Shown piece by piece: positions 25,275-33,467 of a stretch of 64,000 nt of DNA. Each line of letters begins with the position of its first letter. Positions within the stretch are counted from its first letter, which is position 1. Origin of the DNA: Sphingomonadales bacterium (GTDB lineage Bacteria > Pseudomonadota > Alphaproteobacteria > Sphingomonadales > Sphingomonadaceae); contig JADKCA010000006.1 in the NCBI GenBank assembly GCA_016714795.1, positions 62,001 through 126,000 of the forward strand. The letters run 5' to 3'. The notes below the pieces were generated by a model, which saw only the letters and a program-made list of their open reading frames with translations, made no database searches and was not told the origin of the DNA. The position numbers were made by a program, and so were the translations under genes.

Positions 25275-26639
25275 TTAGCGGCGTCCCCCCTTCAGCTTCG
25301 ATTTCTTGAGCAGATCGCCATATTGGTGCGCCAGCATGTGGCTCTGGATCTGCGTTACCGTGTCAATCGTGACGTTGACGACGATCAGCAGGCTGGTGCC
25401 CCCCAAATAGAAGGGAATGCCCGCTTGTGCGATGGCAAATTCCGGCACCAGACAGATGAAGGTCAGATAGGCAGCCCCCAACACCGTGATGCGCGTCAGC
25501 ACATAATCGAGATAGTCCATCGTGTGCTTGCCGGGACGGATGCCCGGAATAAAGCCGCCATAACGCTTCAGATTGTCGGCCGTTTCTTCAGGATTGAACA
25601 CCACGGCGGTGTAGAAGAAGCAGAAGAAGACAATGCCGAAACCATAGAGCAGCATATAAACCAGCGAGCCATGTTGCAGGTTCGTGGTGATGGCGAGCAT
25701 GATGTCACCAAAGGTGCTCTCCCCCGCGGCCTGCTGCCCCGCAAACTGGGCCACCGTGAGCGGCATCAGCAGGAGCGACGACGCAAAGATTGGCGGAATG
25801 ACGTTGGCCGTGTTGATTTTGAGCGGCAGGAAGCTCTTGTCCTGCTGCATCGTACCCCGCGCCGTCTGGCGCTTGGGATAGTGGATCTGCACGCGGCGCT
25901 GCGCCCGTTCCATAAAGCAGATGAAGGCGATCAGCCCCACCACCAGCGCGATGATCAGCAGGATCACCAGCGGCCCCATCGTGCCCGTGCGTCCGCCTTC
26001 GAACAGCTGGACAATCACCGTGGGCAATTGCGCCACAATCCCGGCCATGACGATCAGCGACACGCCGTTGCCAATGCCGCGACTGGTGATCTGTTCACCG
26101 AGCCACATCAGAAACATCGTGCCGCCCACCAGCGCAATCACGCAGGCCACGCGGAACAGCATGCCCGGCTCCACCACCGCAGACTGTCCGCTCTGCGCGC
26201 CCCAGCTTTCAAGGCCGACCGCCACAAAATAGCCCTGCACCATGGTGAGGAACACCGTGCCATAGCGGGTATACTGGTTGAGCTTCTTGCGACCGCTCTC
26301 GCCTTCCTTTTTCAAGGCCGCCATGTGCGGAGACAAGGACGTCGCCAGCTGCACGACGATGGACGCCGTGATGTACGGCATGACGCCCAGCGCGACGACG
26401 CTCATGCGTTCCAGCGCACCGCCGGAGAACATGTTGAAAAAGTCCAGAACGCCACCCTTGGTGGTGTTGAACTGCTGCTGCAACGCAATCGGATCGATCC
26501 CCGGCAGCGGCACGAAGCTGAGGAAGCGGAACACGATCAGTGCGCCCAGTGTGAACCACAGGCGGCGCTTGAGTTCGGTTGCCTGTCCCAGATTGCCGAG
26601 GCTGAGGCCTGCGGCCATTTGTTCTGCGGAAGATGCCAT
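25275..26639 (-). CDS. secY: Protein translocase subunit SecY
   Basis: SecY is the ten-helix channel of the Sec translocase. The 454-residue protein has the N-terminal element LWFTLGALIVFRFLSFVPLP, the plug region around GGALERMSVVALGVMPYI, and YGGFIPGIRPGKHTMDYL near the C terminus. The C-terminal tail is basic (LLKKSKLKGGRR). It follows rplO after a 112-base gap that contains a stem-loop, so its expression may be set apart from the ribosomal genes. adk follows with no gap. Confidence 0.97.
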   Translation of the reverse strand: MASSAEQMAAGLSLGNLGQATELKRRLWFTLGALIVFRFLSFVPLPGIDPIALQQQFNTTKGGVLDFFNMFSGGALERMSVVALGVMPYITASIVVQLATSLSPHMAALKKEGESGRKKLNQYTRYGTVFLTMVQGYFVAVGLESWGAQSGQSAVVEPGMLFRVACVIALVGGTMFLMWLGEQITSRGIGNGVSLIVMAGIVAQLPTVIVQLFEGGRTGTMGPLVILLIIALVVGLIAFICFMERAQRRVQIHYPKRQTARGTMQQDKSFLPLKINTANVIPPIFASSLLLMPLTVAQFAGQQAAGESTFGDIMLAITTNLQHGSLVYMLLYGFGIVFFCFFYTAVVFNPEETADNLKRYGGFIPGIRPGKHTMDYLDYVLTRITVLGAAYLTFICLVPEFAIAQAGIPFYLGGTSLLIVVNVTIDTVTQIQSHMLAHQYGDLLKKSKLKGGRR

Positions 26640-26660
26640 GGTGGAGAAACGACCCTGAAA

Positions 26661-26699
26661 AATGAACGGCGGCGCAACCCCGTGTGGAGCTCGCCGCCG
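26661..26699 (-). terminator. Terminator- or attenuator-like stem between rplO and secY
   Basis: On the minus strand an 8-base-pair GC stem (CGGCGGCG / CGCCGCCG) is followed by TTCATTTTTC. The T run is imperfect and secY lies in the same direction, so partial termination or mRNA processing is more likely than a full stop. Confidence 0.5.
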
Positions 26700-26751
26700 C
26701 TATATAGTGTCTCAATCCGGCTTGTCTAAGCCTGATTGCGCAATCCGGCGC

Positions 26752-27285
26752 TTAGCCCTTCTTTGCCGCAATCCGGGCAGCGCGAACGGTGCCCTTCTTG
26801 GCGGCGGCCTTGTCAGCCGCAGAAACGACTTCGATCACTTCGACCGAACCGCCTGCTGCTTCGATGGCCGAGCGTGCACCGGCGGAAATGCCGGCCACCT
26901 TGACGCTGATCTTGGCAGAGAGCGAACCCTTGCCCAGAATGCGCACGCCGTCCTTGCCGCCACGGGCCACACCAGCAGCCTTCAGCGCGTCATGATCAAC
27001 CACGCCTGACGCATCAAGCGTCTTGGCATCGATCAGCTTCTGGATGGCACCGAGATTGACCTCGGCATAGTCCTTGGCGAAGATGTTGTTGAAGCCGCGC
27101 TTCGGCAGACGCATGTGCAGCGGCATCTGACCGCCTTCAAAGCCGTTGATCGACACACCCGAACGGGAGGTCTGGCCCTTCTGGCCACGGCCAGCGGTCT
27201 TGCCCTTGCCGGACCCGATACCACGCGCCACGCGCATACGGGACTTGCGGGCACCTTCATTATCGCGGATTTCATTCAGTTTCAT
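26752..27285 (-). CDS. rplO: 50S ribosomal protein L15
   Basis: L15, about 177 residues, begins MKLNEIRDNEGARK at ATG 27285. The conserved early segment RVARGIGSGKGKTAGRGQKG and the GGQMPLHMRLPKRGF motif are clear. The C-terminal extension is Ala/Lys-rich. A 100-base gap to rpmD holds two palindromes. Confidence 0.95.
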   Translation of the reverse strand: MKLNEIRDNEGARKSRMRVARGIGSGKGKTAGRGQKGQTSRSGVSINGFEGGQMPLHMRLPKRGFNNIFAKDYAEVNLGAIQKLIDAKTLDASGVVDHDALKAAGVARGGKDGVRILGKGSLSAKISVKVAGISAGARSAIEAAGGSVEVIEVVSAADKAAAKKGTVRAARIAAKKG

Positions 27286-27328
27286 ATCATGCACTCGCTT
27301 TCGCTGTGTTCGCGCTCAAAAACAAAGT

Positions 27329-27372
27329 GCTCCCGCGTCGGCGGGAGCCTATGGGCCCCCGCCTGAGCGGGG
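27329..27372. repeat. Two tandem GC-rich palindromes between rpmD and rplO
   Basis: The first is GCTCCCGC / GCGGGAGC with a GTCG loop (27329-27348). The second is CCCCGC / GCGGGG with a CTGA loop (27357-27372). Neither has a T run in the direction of transcription. They are of the same kind as other palindromes in this window. Confidence 0.75.
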
Positions 27373-27385
27373 ACACCATTGATGG

Positions 27386-27562
27386 TCAGTCGACCACCTG
27401 CACCATGTGCTGAACCTTGCGGATCATGCCACGAACCGAAGGAGTATCCTCCAGTTCGCTCACACGGTTGATCTTGTTGAGGCCCAGGCCGATCAGAGTC
27501 GCGCGCTGGTCCTTGGTGCGGCGGATGGGAGAGCCCGTCTGCTTGACCTTGATGGTTGCCAT
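27386..27562 (-). CDS. rpmD: 50S ribosomal protein L30
   Basis: A 58-residue L30. It begins MATIKVKQTGSPIRRTKDQR and continues with LIGLGLNKINR and the C-terminal MIRKVQHMVQVVD. It lies six bases after rpsE, as usual in the spc operon. Confidence 0.95.
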   Translation of the reverse strand: MATIKVKQTGSPIRRTKDQRATLIGLGLNKINRVSELEDTPSVRGMIRKVQHMVQVVD

Positions 27563-27568
27563 GATGCG

Positions 27569-28288
27569 TTACTCCGCCACTGCCGCTGCGTCGGCTTCCG
27601 CCTCGACAACGCTCGCACCGCCACGACGCAGCAGGTCGGCAATCTTCTTGCCACGACGCGCTGCCACCGATTTGGGGCTGGTCTGTTCCTTGAGCGCCTC
27701 GAAAGTCGCCCGGATCATGTTGTAGGGGTTGGAGGTGCCGACCGATTTGGTCACCACGTCCGCAACGCCCAGCGATTCAAACACGGCGCGCATCGGGCCA
27801 CCGGCGATGATGCCCGTACCCTGAGGAGCCGAGCGGACGCTGACACGACCCGCACCGAAATGGCCATTGCCATCATGGTGCAGCGTGCGGCCTTCCTTGA
27901 GCGGGACGCGAACCATTGCACGCTTGGCCGCAGCCGTCGCCTTCTGGATCGCTTCGGGCACTTCGCGCGCCTTGCCATGGCCAAAGCCTGCACGGCCCTT
28001 GCCATCACCCACCACGACGAGTGCGGCAAAGCCGAAGCGCTTACCACCCTTCACCGTCTTGGAAACGCGGTTGATGTGGACGAGCTTTTCAATCAGCTCT
28101 TCGCCCTGCTCTTCGGTGTTGTTGCCACGACGGTCATCGCGACGACCACGACCGCCGCGGTCACGATCATTGCCGCCCCGGCCACGACCGCGACCACCAC
28201 GGCCACGACCTTCGCCCTCAGCAGGAGGAGCACCGGCAGCGGCTGTTTCAGCAGCAGCGCCGCCCTGGATTTCGGTTTCGTCAGCCAT
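27569..28288 (-). CDS. rpsE: 30S ribosomal protein S5 with RG-rich N-terminal extension
   Basis: The S5 core (about residue 63 onward) has LVHINRVSKTVKGGKRFGF, VVVGDGKGRAGFGHGKA and GIIAGGPMRAVFESLG, so the spectinomycin-site loop looks normal. Before it lies about 60 residues rich in Gly, Arg, Asp and Ala (for example RGRGGRGRGRGGNDRDRGG), making the protein 239 residues instead of about 165-190. Such extensions are known in sphingomonads. The function is unknown; RG-rich tails often bind RNA. Confidence 0.95.
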   Translation of the reverse strand: MADETEIQGGAAAETAAAGAPPAEGEGRGRGGRGRGRGGNDRDRGGRGRRDDRRGNNTEEQGEELIEKLVHINRVSKTVKGGKRFGFAALVVVGDGKGRAGFGHGKAREVPEAIQKATAAAKRAMVRVPLKEGRTLHHDGNGHFGAGRVSVRSAPQGTGIIAGGPMRAVFESLGVADVVTKSVGTSNPYNMIRATFEALKEQTSPKSVAARRGKKIADLLRRGGASVVEAEADAAAVAE

Positions 28289-28645
28289 TTAGAACTCCAA
28301 TCCGCCTTCGCGCGCAGCATCAGCCAGCGCCTTGACGCGACCGTGGAACAGGAAGCCGCCACGATCGAAAACAACGCGGGTCACGCCCGCAGCCTTGGCG
28401 CGCTCTGCAACGGCCTTGCCCACGGCAACCGCTGCGTCGAGATTCGCACCGGACTTGGCGCGAGCATCTTTTTCCAGCGTGGAAGCGGAAGCAACCGTCT
28501 TGCCAGCCGCATCGTCGATGATCTGCGCATAGATATGCCGACCCGAACGATGGATGGAGAGCCGGGCACGACCACCGCCCTTGGCGCGAAGGCCGGTGCG
28601 AACGCGCTGACGGCGCCGTTCGAAAGGTGTGAGTTTCTGTGCCAT
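28289..28645 (-). CDS. rplR: 50S ribosomal protein L18
   Basis: L18, 118 residues, binds 5S rRNA. It shows LTPFERRRQRVRTGLRAKGG and RLSIHRSGRHIYAQIIDDAA. Its ATG shares one base with the rplF stop (TAATG), so the two are coupled. Confidence 0.96.
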   Translation of the reverse strand: MAQKLTPFERRRQRVRTGLRAKGGGRARLSIHRSGRHIYAQIIDDAAGKTVASASTLEKDARAKSGANLDAAVAVGKAVAERAKAAGVTRVVFDRGGFLFHGRVKALADAAREGGLEF

Positions 28646-29178
28646 TACTTCTTCTTGCCCTCCTTGCGGAAGATGAATTCGCCACGGTATTTGATACCCT
28701 TGCCCTTATAAGGCTCCGGCTTGCGCCAGCGGCGGATTTCTGCGGCGAACTGACCAACGGCCTGACGATCGGCACCCGAGATTTCGACCGTGGTTTGATC
28801 CGGGGTCTTGACCTCGACGCCTTCCGGCACCGGCATGTCAATATCGTGGCTGTAGCCAAGTTGCAGCTTCAGGTTGCGGCCCTGCGCGTTGGCACGATAG
28901 CCAACGCCAGTGATTTCCAGCACCTTGGTGAACCCATCGGTCACGCCCGTCACCAGATTCTGGATCAAGGTGCGCTGCATACCCCAGAAGGCACGCGACC
29001 GCTTGGTTTCGTTCGCCGGCTTTACGGAGAGGAGACCATCTTCAACCGAATAGGTCACTTCGTCCACCATCGGAATGGAGAGGGAGCCCTTGGGTCCCTT
29101 CACCGACACCTGACCGCCTTCGAGCGTCGCAGTGACGCCTGCCGGAAGGGTGACGGGCTTTTTGCCAGTCCTGCTCAT
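28645..29178 (-). CDS. rplF: 50S ribosomal protein L6
   Basis: L6, 177 residues, begins MSRTGKKPVTLPAGVT at ATG 29178. The two-domain core is recognised from RTLIQNLVTGVTDGFTK and the C-terminal EPYKGKGIKYRGEFIFRKEG. A longer upstream frame is not used because the family starts at MSR. Confidence 0.96.
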   Translation of the reverse strand: MSRTGKKPVTLPAGVTATLEGGQVSVKGPKGSLSIPMVDEVTYSVEDGLLSVKPANETKRSRAFWGMQRTLIQNLVTGVTDGFTKVLEITGVGYRANAQGRNLKLQLGYSHDIDMPVPEGVEVKTPDQTTVEISGADRQAVGQFAAEIRRWRKPEPYKGKGIKYRGEFIFRKEGKKK

Positions 29179-29179
29179 C

Positions 29180-29575
29180 TTAGAAGACCTCCGCGAGCAC
29201 TTCGCCGCCGACATTCAGTTCGCGCGCTTCCGCGTCAGACAGAACGCCCTTCGGCGTGGAGACAATGGTAATGCCCAGACCGTTGCGGACGCGCGGCAGT
29301 TCGGTCGAACCCGAATAGACACGGCGGCCCGGCTTGGACACGCGGGCCACATGCTTGATCGCAGGCTGGCCTTCGAAATATTTCAGCTCGACGCGCAGGC
29401 CGGGATGGCCAGCCACGGCTTCTTCGCTGTAGCCACGGATATAGCCTTCGCGCTTCAGCACATCGAGAACACGAGCCCGGAGCTTGGAAGCCGGCGTGGT
29501 CACGCTGTCCTTCTTTGCACGCTGGCCGTTGCGGATGCGGGTGAGCATATCACCCAGGGGATCGGTCAATGCCAT
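29180..29575 (-). CDS. rpsH: 30S ribosomal protein S8
   Basis: S8, 131 residues. It has MALTDPLGDMLTRIRNGQRA at the start and GLGITIVSTPKGVLSDAEAR near the end. It binds helix 21 of 16S rRNA. One base separates it from rplF. Confidence 0.97.
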   Translation of the reverse strand: MALTDPLGDMLTRIRNGQRAKKDSVTTPASKLRARVLDVLKREGYIRGYSEEAVAGHPGLRVELKYFEGQPAIKHVARVSKPGRRVYSGSTELPRVRNGLGITIVSTPKGVLSDAEARELNVGGEVLAEVF

Positions 29576-29587
29576 TCTATCAATCCC

Positions 29588-29893
29588 TTACCAGCTGGAC
29601 TTCACGACACCGGGGATCAGGCCCTTATTGGCCAGTTCCCGGAGCTGAATGCGGCAAAGCCGGAATTTGCGGTAGTAAGCGCGCGGACGACCCGTCAGCT
29701 CACAGCGGTTGCGGACGCGCGTCGGGTTCCCGTTGCGGGGGATTTCCGCCATCTTCAGACGCGCCATCAGGCGGTCCGTATCGTCTGCGGACGTGTCATT
29801 CGCGATGGCCTTCAGACGCGCATAGCGGCCTGCCATCTGCTTCACGAGCTTCTTGCGACGCTCGTTCTTGTTGATCGAACTCAGTTTCGCCAT
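29588..29893 (-). CDS. rpsN: 30S ribosomal protein S14 (zinc-free type)
   Basis: S14 of 101 residues, the long form without CxxC zinc motifs. The C-terminal RCELTGRPRAYYRKFRLCRI and LRELANKGLIPGVVKSSW are typical. Confidence 0.97.
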   Translation of the reverse strand: MAKLSSINKNERRKKLVKQMAGRYARLKAIANDTSADDTDRLMARLKMAEIPRNGNPTRVRNRCELTGRPRAYYRKFRLCRIQLRELANKGLIPGVVKSSW

Positions 29894-29930
29894 GACTTAA
29901 GTTCTCATCCTTCCTTTGGAGAGAGACCGC

Positions 29931-30506
29931 TCACGCAGCCTGCTGCAGGTCTTCCTGCGGGAACGGGAAACCGAAGAGACGCAGCAGCTCGCGCGCTTCG
30001 TCATCGGTACGGGCAGAGGTGGTGACGATGATGTCCATCCCACGCACCTTTTCGATCTTGTCATAGCTGATTTCCGGGAAAACCAGCTGTTCCTTCAGAC
30101 CCATCGCATAGTTGCCGCGACCGTCGAACGACTTGGGGTTGAGGCCCCGGAAGTCGCGCACGCGGGGCAGCGCGATGGTGATCAGGCGATCAAGAAATTC
30201 ATACATGTTGTCACGACGCAAGGTTACCTTGCAGCCGATCGGCATGCCTTCGCGCAGTTTGAACTGGGCGATGGAGGTCTTGGCCTTCGTCACGACAGGC
30301 TTCTGGCCGGCGATCAGCTCCATTTCGGCAGCGGCGATCTCGACCTTCTTCTTGTCCTGCGTGGCTTCACCCACACCCATGTTGAGCACGATCTTTTCAA
30401 GACGCGGCACCTGAAGCGAGTTTTTATACCCGAACTTCTCGGTCATCGCCTTGATGATCCGCTCGTTATACTGGCCCTGAAGGCGCGGAGTATAAGCCTT
30501 AGCCAT
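29931..30506 (-). CDS. rplE: 50S ribosomal protein L5
   Basis: L5, 191 residues, a 5S rRNA-binding protein. It shows VPRLEKIVLNMGVGEATQDK, GCKVTLRRDNMYEFLDRL and GRGNYAMGLKEQLVFPEI. Its start overlaps the rplX stop by eight bases. Confidence 0.97.
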   Translation of the reverse strand: MAKAYTPRLQGQYNERIIKAMTEKFGYKNSLQVPRLEKIVLNMGVGEATQDKKKVEIAAAEMELIAGQKPVVTKAKTSIAQFKLREGMPIGCKVTLRRDNMYEFLDRLITIALPRVRDFRGLNPKSFDGRGNYAMGLKEQLVFPEISYDKIEKVRGMDIIVTTSARTDDEARELLRLFGFPFPQEDLQQAA

Positions 30507-30819
30507 TGATCACTTCTCCGGACTTGACCGCAACCCGGACCTTCTTGCCATCACGCACTTCAAAGCGCACGCGGCTCGGCTTGCCCGTCTTGGGGTCTTC
30601 AATCGCCACCTTCGAAACGGCGAGCGGGGCTTCGCGACGGTCGAGACCGCCCTGCGGGTTGGCCTGGCTCGGCTTGACGTGGCGGGTGATGACATTGATA
30701 CCCGCAACGACGACCTTGCCGTCCTTGGGGAGTGCCTGAGTCACAACGCCGTGCTTGCCCTTGTCCTTGCCGGACAGGACGACGACATTGTCACCCTTCT
30801 TGATCTTCGCGGCAGACAT
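30499..30819 (-). CDS. rplX: 50S ribosomal protein L24
   Basis: L24, 106 residues, an early assembly protein. The KOW segment is IKKGDNVVVLSGKDKGKHGV, followed by VAGINVITRHVKPSQ. It follows rplN with no gap. Confidence 0.96.
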   Translation of the reverse strand: MSAAKIKKGDNVVVLSGKDKGKHGVVTQALPKDGKVVVAGINVITRHVKPSQANPQGGLDRREAPLAVSKVAIEDPKTGKPSRVRFEVRDGKKVRVAVKSGEVING

Positions 30820-31188
30820 TTACAGCACCTCCGGCGCGAGCGAGATGATCTTCATGTAATTCTTGGCGCGAAGCTCGCGAACGACCGGGCCAAAAATACG
30901 CGTGCCGATCGGCTCCGCGTTCTTGTTCACCAGCACCGCAGCGTTGGTGTCAAAACGGATGGTGGAGCCATCGGGACGACGGATGTCCTTGGCGGTGCGA
31001 ACGATGACGGCGCGGTGCACGTCACCCTTCTTCACCTTGCCGCGCGGCTGGGCTTCCTTGATCGAAACAACGATCAGATCACCCACGCCAGCGAAACGGC
31101 GCTTGGAGCCGCCGAGCACCTTGATGCACTGGACGCGCTTGGCGCCCGAGTTGTCGGCCACTTCCAGATTGGACTGCATCTGAATCAT
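30820..31188 (-). CDS. rplN: 50S ribosomal protein L14
   Basis: L14, 122 residues. It begins MIQMQSNLEVADNSGAKRVQ and contains DGSTIRFDTNAAVLVNKNAE and RIFGPVVRELRAKNYMKI. All parts are conserved. Confidence 0.97.
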   Translation of the reverse strand: MIQMQSNLEVADNSGAKRVQCIKVLGGSKRRFAGVGDLIVVSIKEAQPRGKVKKGDVHRAVIVRTAKDIRRPDGSTIRFDTNAAVLVNKNAEPIGTRIFGPVVRELRAKNYMKIISLAPEVL

Positions 31189-31191
31189 GGA

Positions 31192-31440
31192 TCAGCCCTC
31201 CGAGCCTGCGGCATCTGTCACCAGACGCCAGGTTTTGTTCTTGGAAATCGGCGCGCACTCTTCGATGCGGACAATCTGGCCTTCCTTGGCCGTGTTTGCC
31301 TCATCATGCGCGTGATACTTCTTCGAGCGACGGATGATCTTGCCATACAGCGGGTGAGCGACCTTGCGCTCAACCTTGACCACCACGGTCTTGTCGTTCT
31401 TGTCGGAGACGACGGTTCCTGTGAGAATACGTTTGGGCAT
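31192..31440 (-). CDS. rpsQ: 30S ribosomal protein S17
   Basis: S17, 82 residues. MPKRILTGTVVSDKNDKTVV and HPLYGKIIRRSKKYHAHDE identify it. The C terminus WRLVTDAAGSEG is slightly longer than minimal forms. Confidence 0.96.
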   Translation of the reverse strand: MPKRILTGTVVSDKNDKTVVVKVERKVAHPLYGKIIRRSKKYHAHDEANTAKEGQIVRIEECAPISKNKTWRLVTDAAGSEG

Positions 31441-31452
31441 CGTCAGTCTTCC

Positions 31453-31659
31453 TTATGCCTTGAGCGCTTCAGCGGCACGTTGTGCCTGAAGCGTCTTGAG
31501 GCGGGCAATGTCACGACGGACTTCGCGAACGCGGCTGGGCTTTTCCAGCTGGCTGGTCGCCGCCTGGAAACGCAGGTTCATCTGCTCGCGCTTCAGCTCA
31601 TTCAGCTTGTCAGCAACCTGATCGTCCGTGCTGACCTTGAGATCGGCAAACTTGCTCAT
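31453..31659 (-). CDS. rpmC: 50S ribosomal protein L29
   Basis: L29, 68 residues, near the exit tunnel and the signal-recognition and trigger-factor docking site. It is mostly helical, with ELKREQMNLRFQAATSQLEK. Its ATG overlaps the rplP stop (ATGA). Confidence 0.95.
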   Translation of the reverse strand: MSKFADLKVSTDDQVADKLNELKREQMNLRFQAATSQLEKPSRVREVRRDIARLKTLQAQRAAEALKA

Positions 31660-32093
31660 TTTGCGGCTCCCAGGTGAGAGGTGTCGCCCAGACGGGCCAC
31701 GACCTTGGTCTTGATCGGCAGCTTCATCGCTGCGCGGCTGAAGGCAGTCGCGGCGAGATCACCCGGAACACCGTCCAGTTCGAACAGGATGCGGCCCGGC
31801 TTCACGCGCGCCACCCAGAATTCGGGCGACCCCTTACCGGAACCCATGCGGACTTCGGCAGGCTTGGACGACACCGGAACATCCGGGAAGATGCGGATCC
31901 ACAAACGGCCCTGACGGCGGATGTGGCGTGTGATGGCACGACGCGCAGCTTCAATCTGACGCGCGGTGATGCGTTCCGGCTCCATCGCCTTCAGGCCGTA
32001 AGACCCGAAATTGAGATCGGTACCGCCCTTGGCATCGCCATGGATCCGGCCCTTGTGCGCCTTGCGGAACTTTGTTTTCTTCGGTTGCAGCAT
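31656..32093 (-). CDS. rplP: 50S ribosomal protein L16
   Basis: L16, 145 residues. It begins MLQPKKTKFRKAHKGRIHG and contains GRLWIRIFPDVPVSSKPAEV and MGSGKGSPEFWVARVKPGR. It binds close to the peptidyl-transferase centre. Confidence 0.97.
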   Translation of the reverse strand: MLQPKKTKFRKAHKGRIHGDAKGGTDLNFGSYGLKAMEPERITARQIEAARRAITRHIRRQGRLWIRIFPDVPVSSKPAEVRMGSGKGSPEFWVARVKPGRILFELDGVPGDLAATAFSRAAMKLPIKTKVVARLGDTSHLGAAK

Positions 32094-32105
32094 GGTTCAG
32101 TTTCC

Positions 32106-32801
32106 TTAGCGAGCCGGACGGACGCCAGAGGTCTGCGCTTCGACCATCAGACGGTCGGTCGCCATGGGATCATGACCAAGGATTTCACCCTTGAAGATCC
32201 AGACCTTGATGCCGCACACCCCATAAGCGGTGTGCGCCTGGCTTTCGGCATAATCGACGTTACCGCGCAGCGTGTGCAGCGGCACGCGACCTTCGCGATA
32301 CCATTCGGTGCGGGCGATTTCAGCGCCACCGAGGCGACCACCGCATGTGATCTTGATGCCTTCGGCACCCAGACGCAGCGCGGACTGCACGGCACGCTTC
32401 ATCGCGCGACGGAAAGCGATACGACGCTCCAGCTGATCGGCAACGCCGTCCGCCACAAGCTTGGCATCGATTTCCGGCTTGCGGATTTCGACAATGTTCA
32501 GCGACACGTCGCTGGAGGTCATCGCACCGAGTTCCTTGCGGAGCTTCTCAATGTCGCCACCCTTCTTGCCGATGATCACGCCGGGGCGCGCAGCATAGAT
32601 GGAGATGCGGCACAGCTTGGCCGGACGCTCGATCACCACCTTGGAGATGGCAGCCTGAGGCAGCTTCTTGAAGATGAACTTGCGCAGCTTCAGGTCTTCC
32701 AGAAGAAGACGGCCATAATCCTGGCCACCGGCGAACCAGCGGCTGTCCCAGGTGCGGTTGATCTGAAGGCGCAGACCGATCGGATTGCTCTTCTGACCCA
32801 T
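32106..32801 (-). CDS. rpsC: 30S ribosomal protein S3
   Basis: S3, 231 residues, begins MGQKSNPIGLRLQINRTWDS at ATG 32801. The KH domain has RPGVIIGKKGGDIEKLRKEL and the C-terminal part contains GRLGGAEIARTEWYREGRVP. The start follows the rplV stop by one base. Confidence 0.97.
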   Translation of the reverse strand: MGQKSNPIGLRLQINRTWDSRWFAGGQDYGRLLLEDLKLRKFIFKKLPQAAISKVVIERPAKLCRISIYAARPGVIIGKKGGDIEKLRKELGAMTSSDVSLNIVEIRKPEIDAKLVADGVADQLERRIAFRRAMKRAVQSALRLGAEGIKITCGGRLGGAEIARTEWYREGRVPLHTLRGNVDYAESQAHTAYGVCGIKVWIFKGEILGHDPMATDRLMVEAQTSGVRPAR

Positions 32802-32802
32802 A

Positions 32803-33186
32803 TCAGGCGTCCTTTTCTTCGACTTGGCGGACAACCACACGAATGCGGCTGAACGGCTTCAGGATGCGCGAGGAGCGGCCACGAGCGCGGGTTGCAAAGC
32901 GCTTCATGACCATCGACTTGCCGACGCTGGCTTCAGCGACGACGAGCGCGTCCACATCGAGATTGTGGTTGTTCTCGGCGTTGGCGATGGCGGACTGGAG
33001 CACCTTCTTCACGTCAACGGCCATGGCACGCTTCGAGAAAGAGAGGATGTTCAGCGCATCACCGGCCTTCTTGCCACGGATCAGACCCGCAACAAGATTG
33101 AGCTTGCGATCCGAACCGCGAACCATGGTGTTCACGGCCAGCGCCTCATTGTCGGCAACGCGACGGGGAGCAGCAGGTTTGGACAT
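32803..33186 (-). CDS. rplV: 50S ribosomal protein L22
   Basis: L22, 127 residues, lines the exit tunnel. ALNILSFSKRAMAVDVKKVL and RGRSSRILKPFSRIRVVVRQ (tunnel loop) are conserved. Its ATG shares one base with the rpsS stop. Confidence 0.96.
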   Translation of the reverse strand: MSKPAAPRRVADNEALAVNTMVRGSDRKLNLVAGLIRGKKAGDALNILSFSKRAMAVDVKKVLQSAIANAENNHNLDVDALVVAEASVGKSMVMKRFATRARGRSSRILKPFSRIRVVVRQVEEKDA

Positions 33187-33464
33187 CAGCGCTTGCCCTT
33201 CTTGTCAGCCGCGTGACCCGGGAAATAGCGGGTCGGCGCGAACTCGCCGAGCTTCATGCCGACCATGTCTTCATTGACAGAGACGGGCACGAACTTGCGG
33301 CCGTTATAGACGTTGAAGGTGAGGCCAACGAACTGCGGCAGGATCGTGGAGCGACGCGACCAGGTCTTGATCGGACCGGCACGGTTGCCCTGTTCTGCGG
33401 CGGCTTCAGCCTTCTTCAGGAGATGAAGGTCAACAAAGGGACCTTTCCAGACGGAACGGGCCAT
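33186..33464 (-). CDS. rpsS: 30S ribosomal protein S19
   Basis: S19, 92 residues. MARSVWKGPFVDLHLLKKAE and WSRRSTILPQFVGLTFNVYN are typical. It sits in the 30S head. Confidence 0.97.
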   Translation of the reverse strand: MARSVWKGPFVDLHLLKKAEAAAEQGNRAGPIKTWSRRSTILPQFVGLTFNVYNGRKFVPVSVNEDMVGMKLGEFAPTRYFPGHAADKKGKR

Positions 33465-33467
33465 GAC

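Noticed and set aside
25191..26729. 512-codon plus-strand open frame opposite secY
   Set aside because: His/Arg-rich shadow translation of secY with no recognisable domain or ribosome site.
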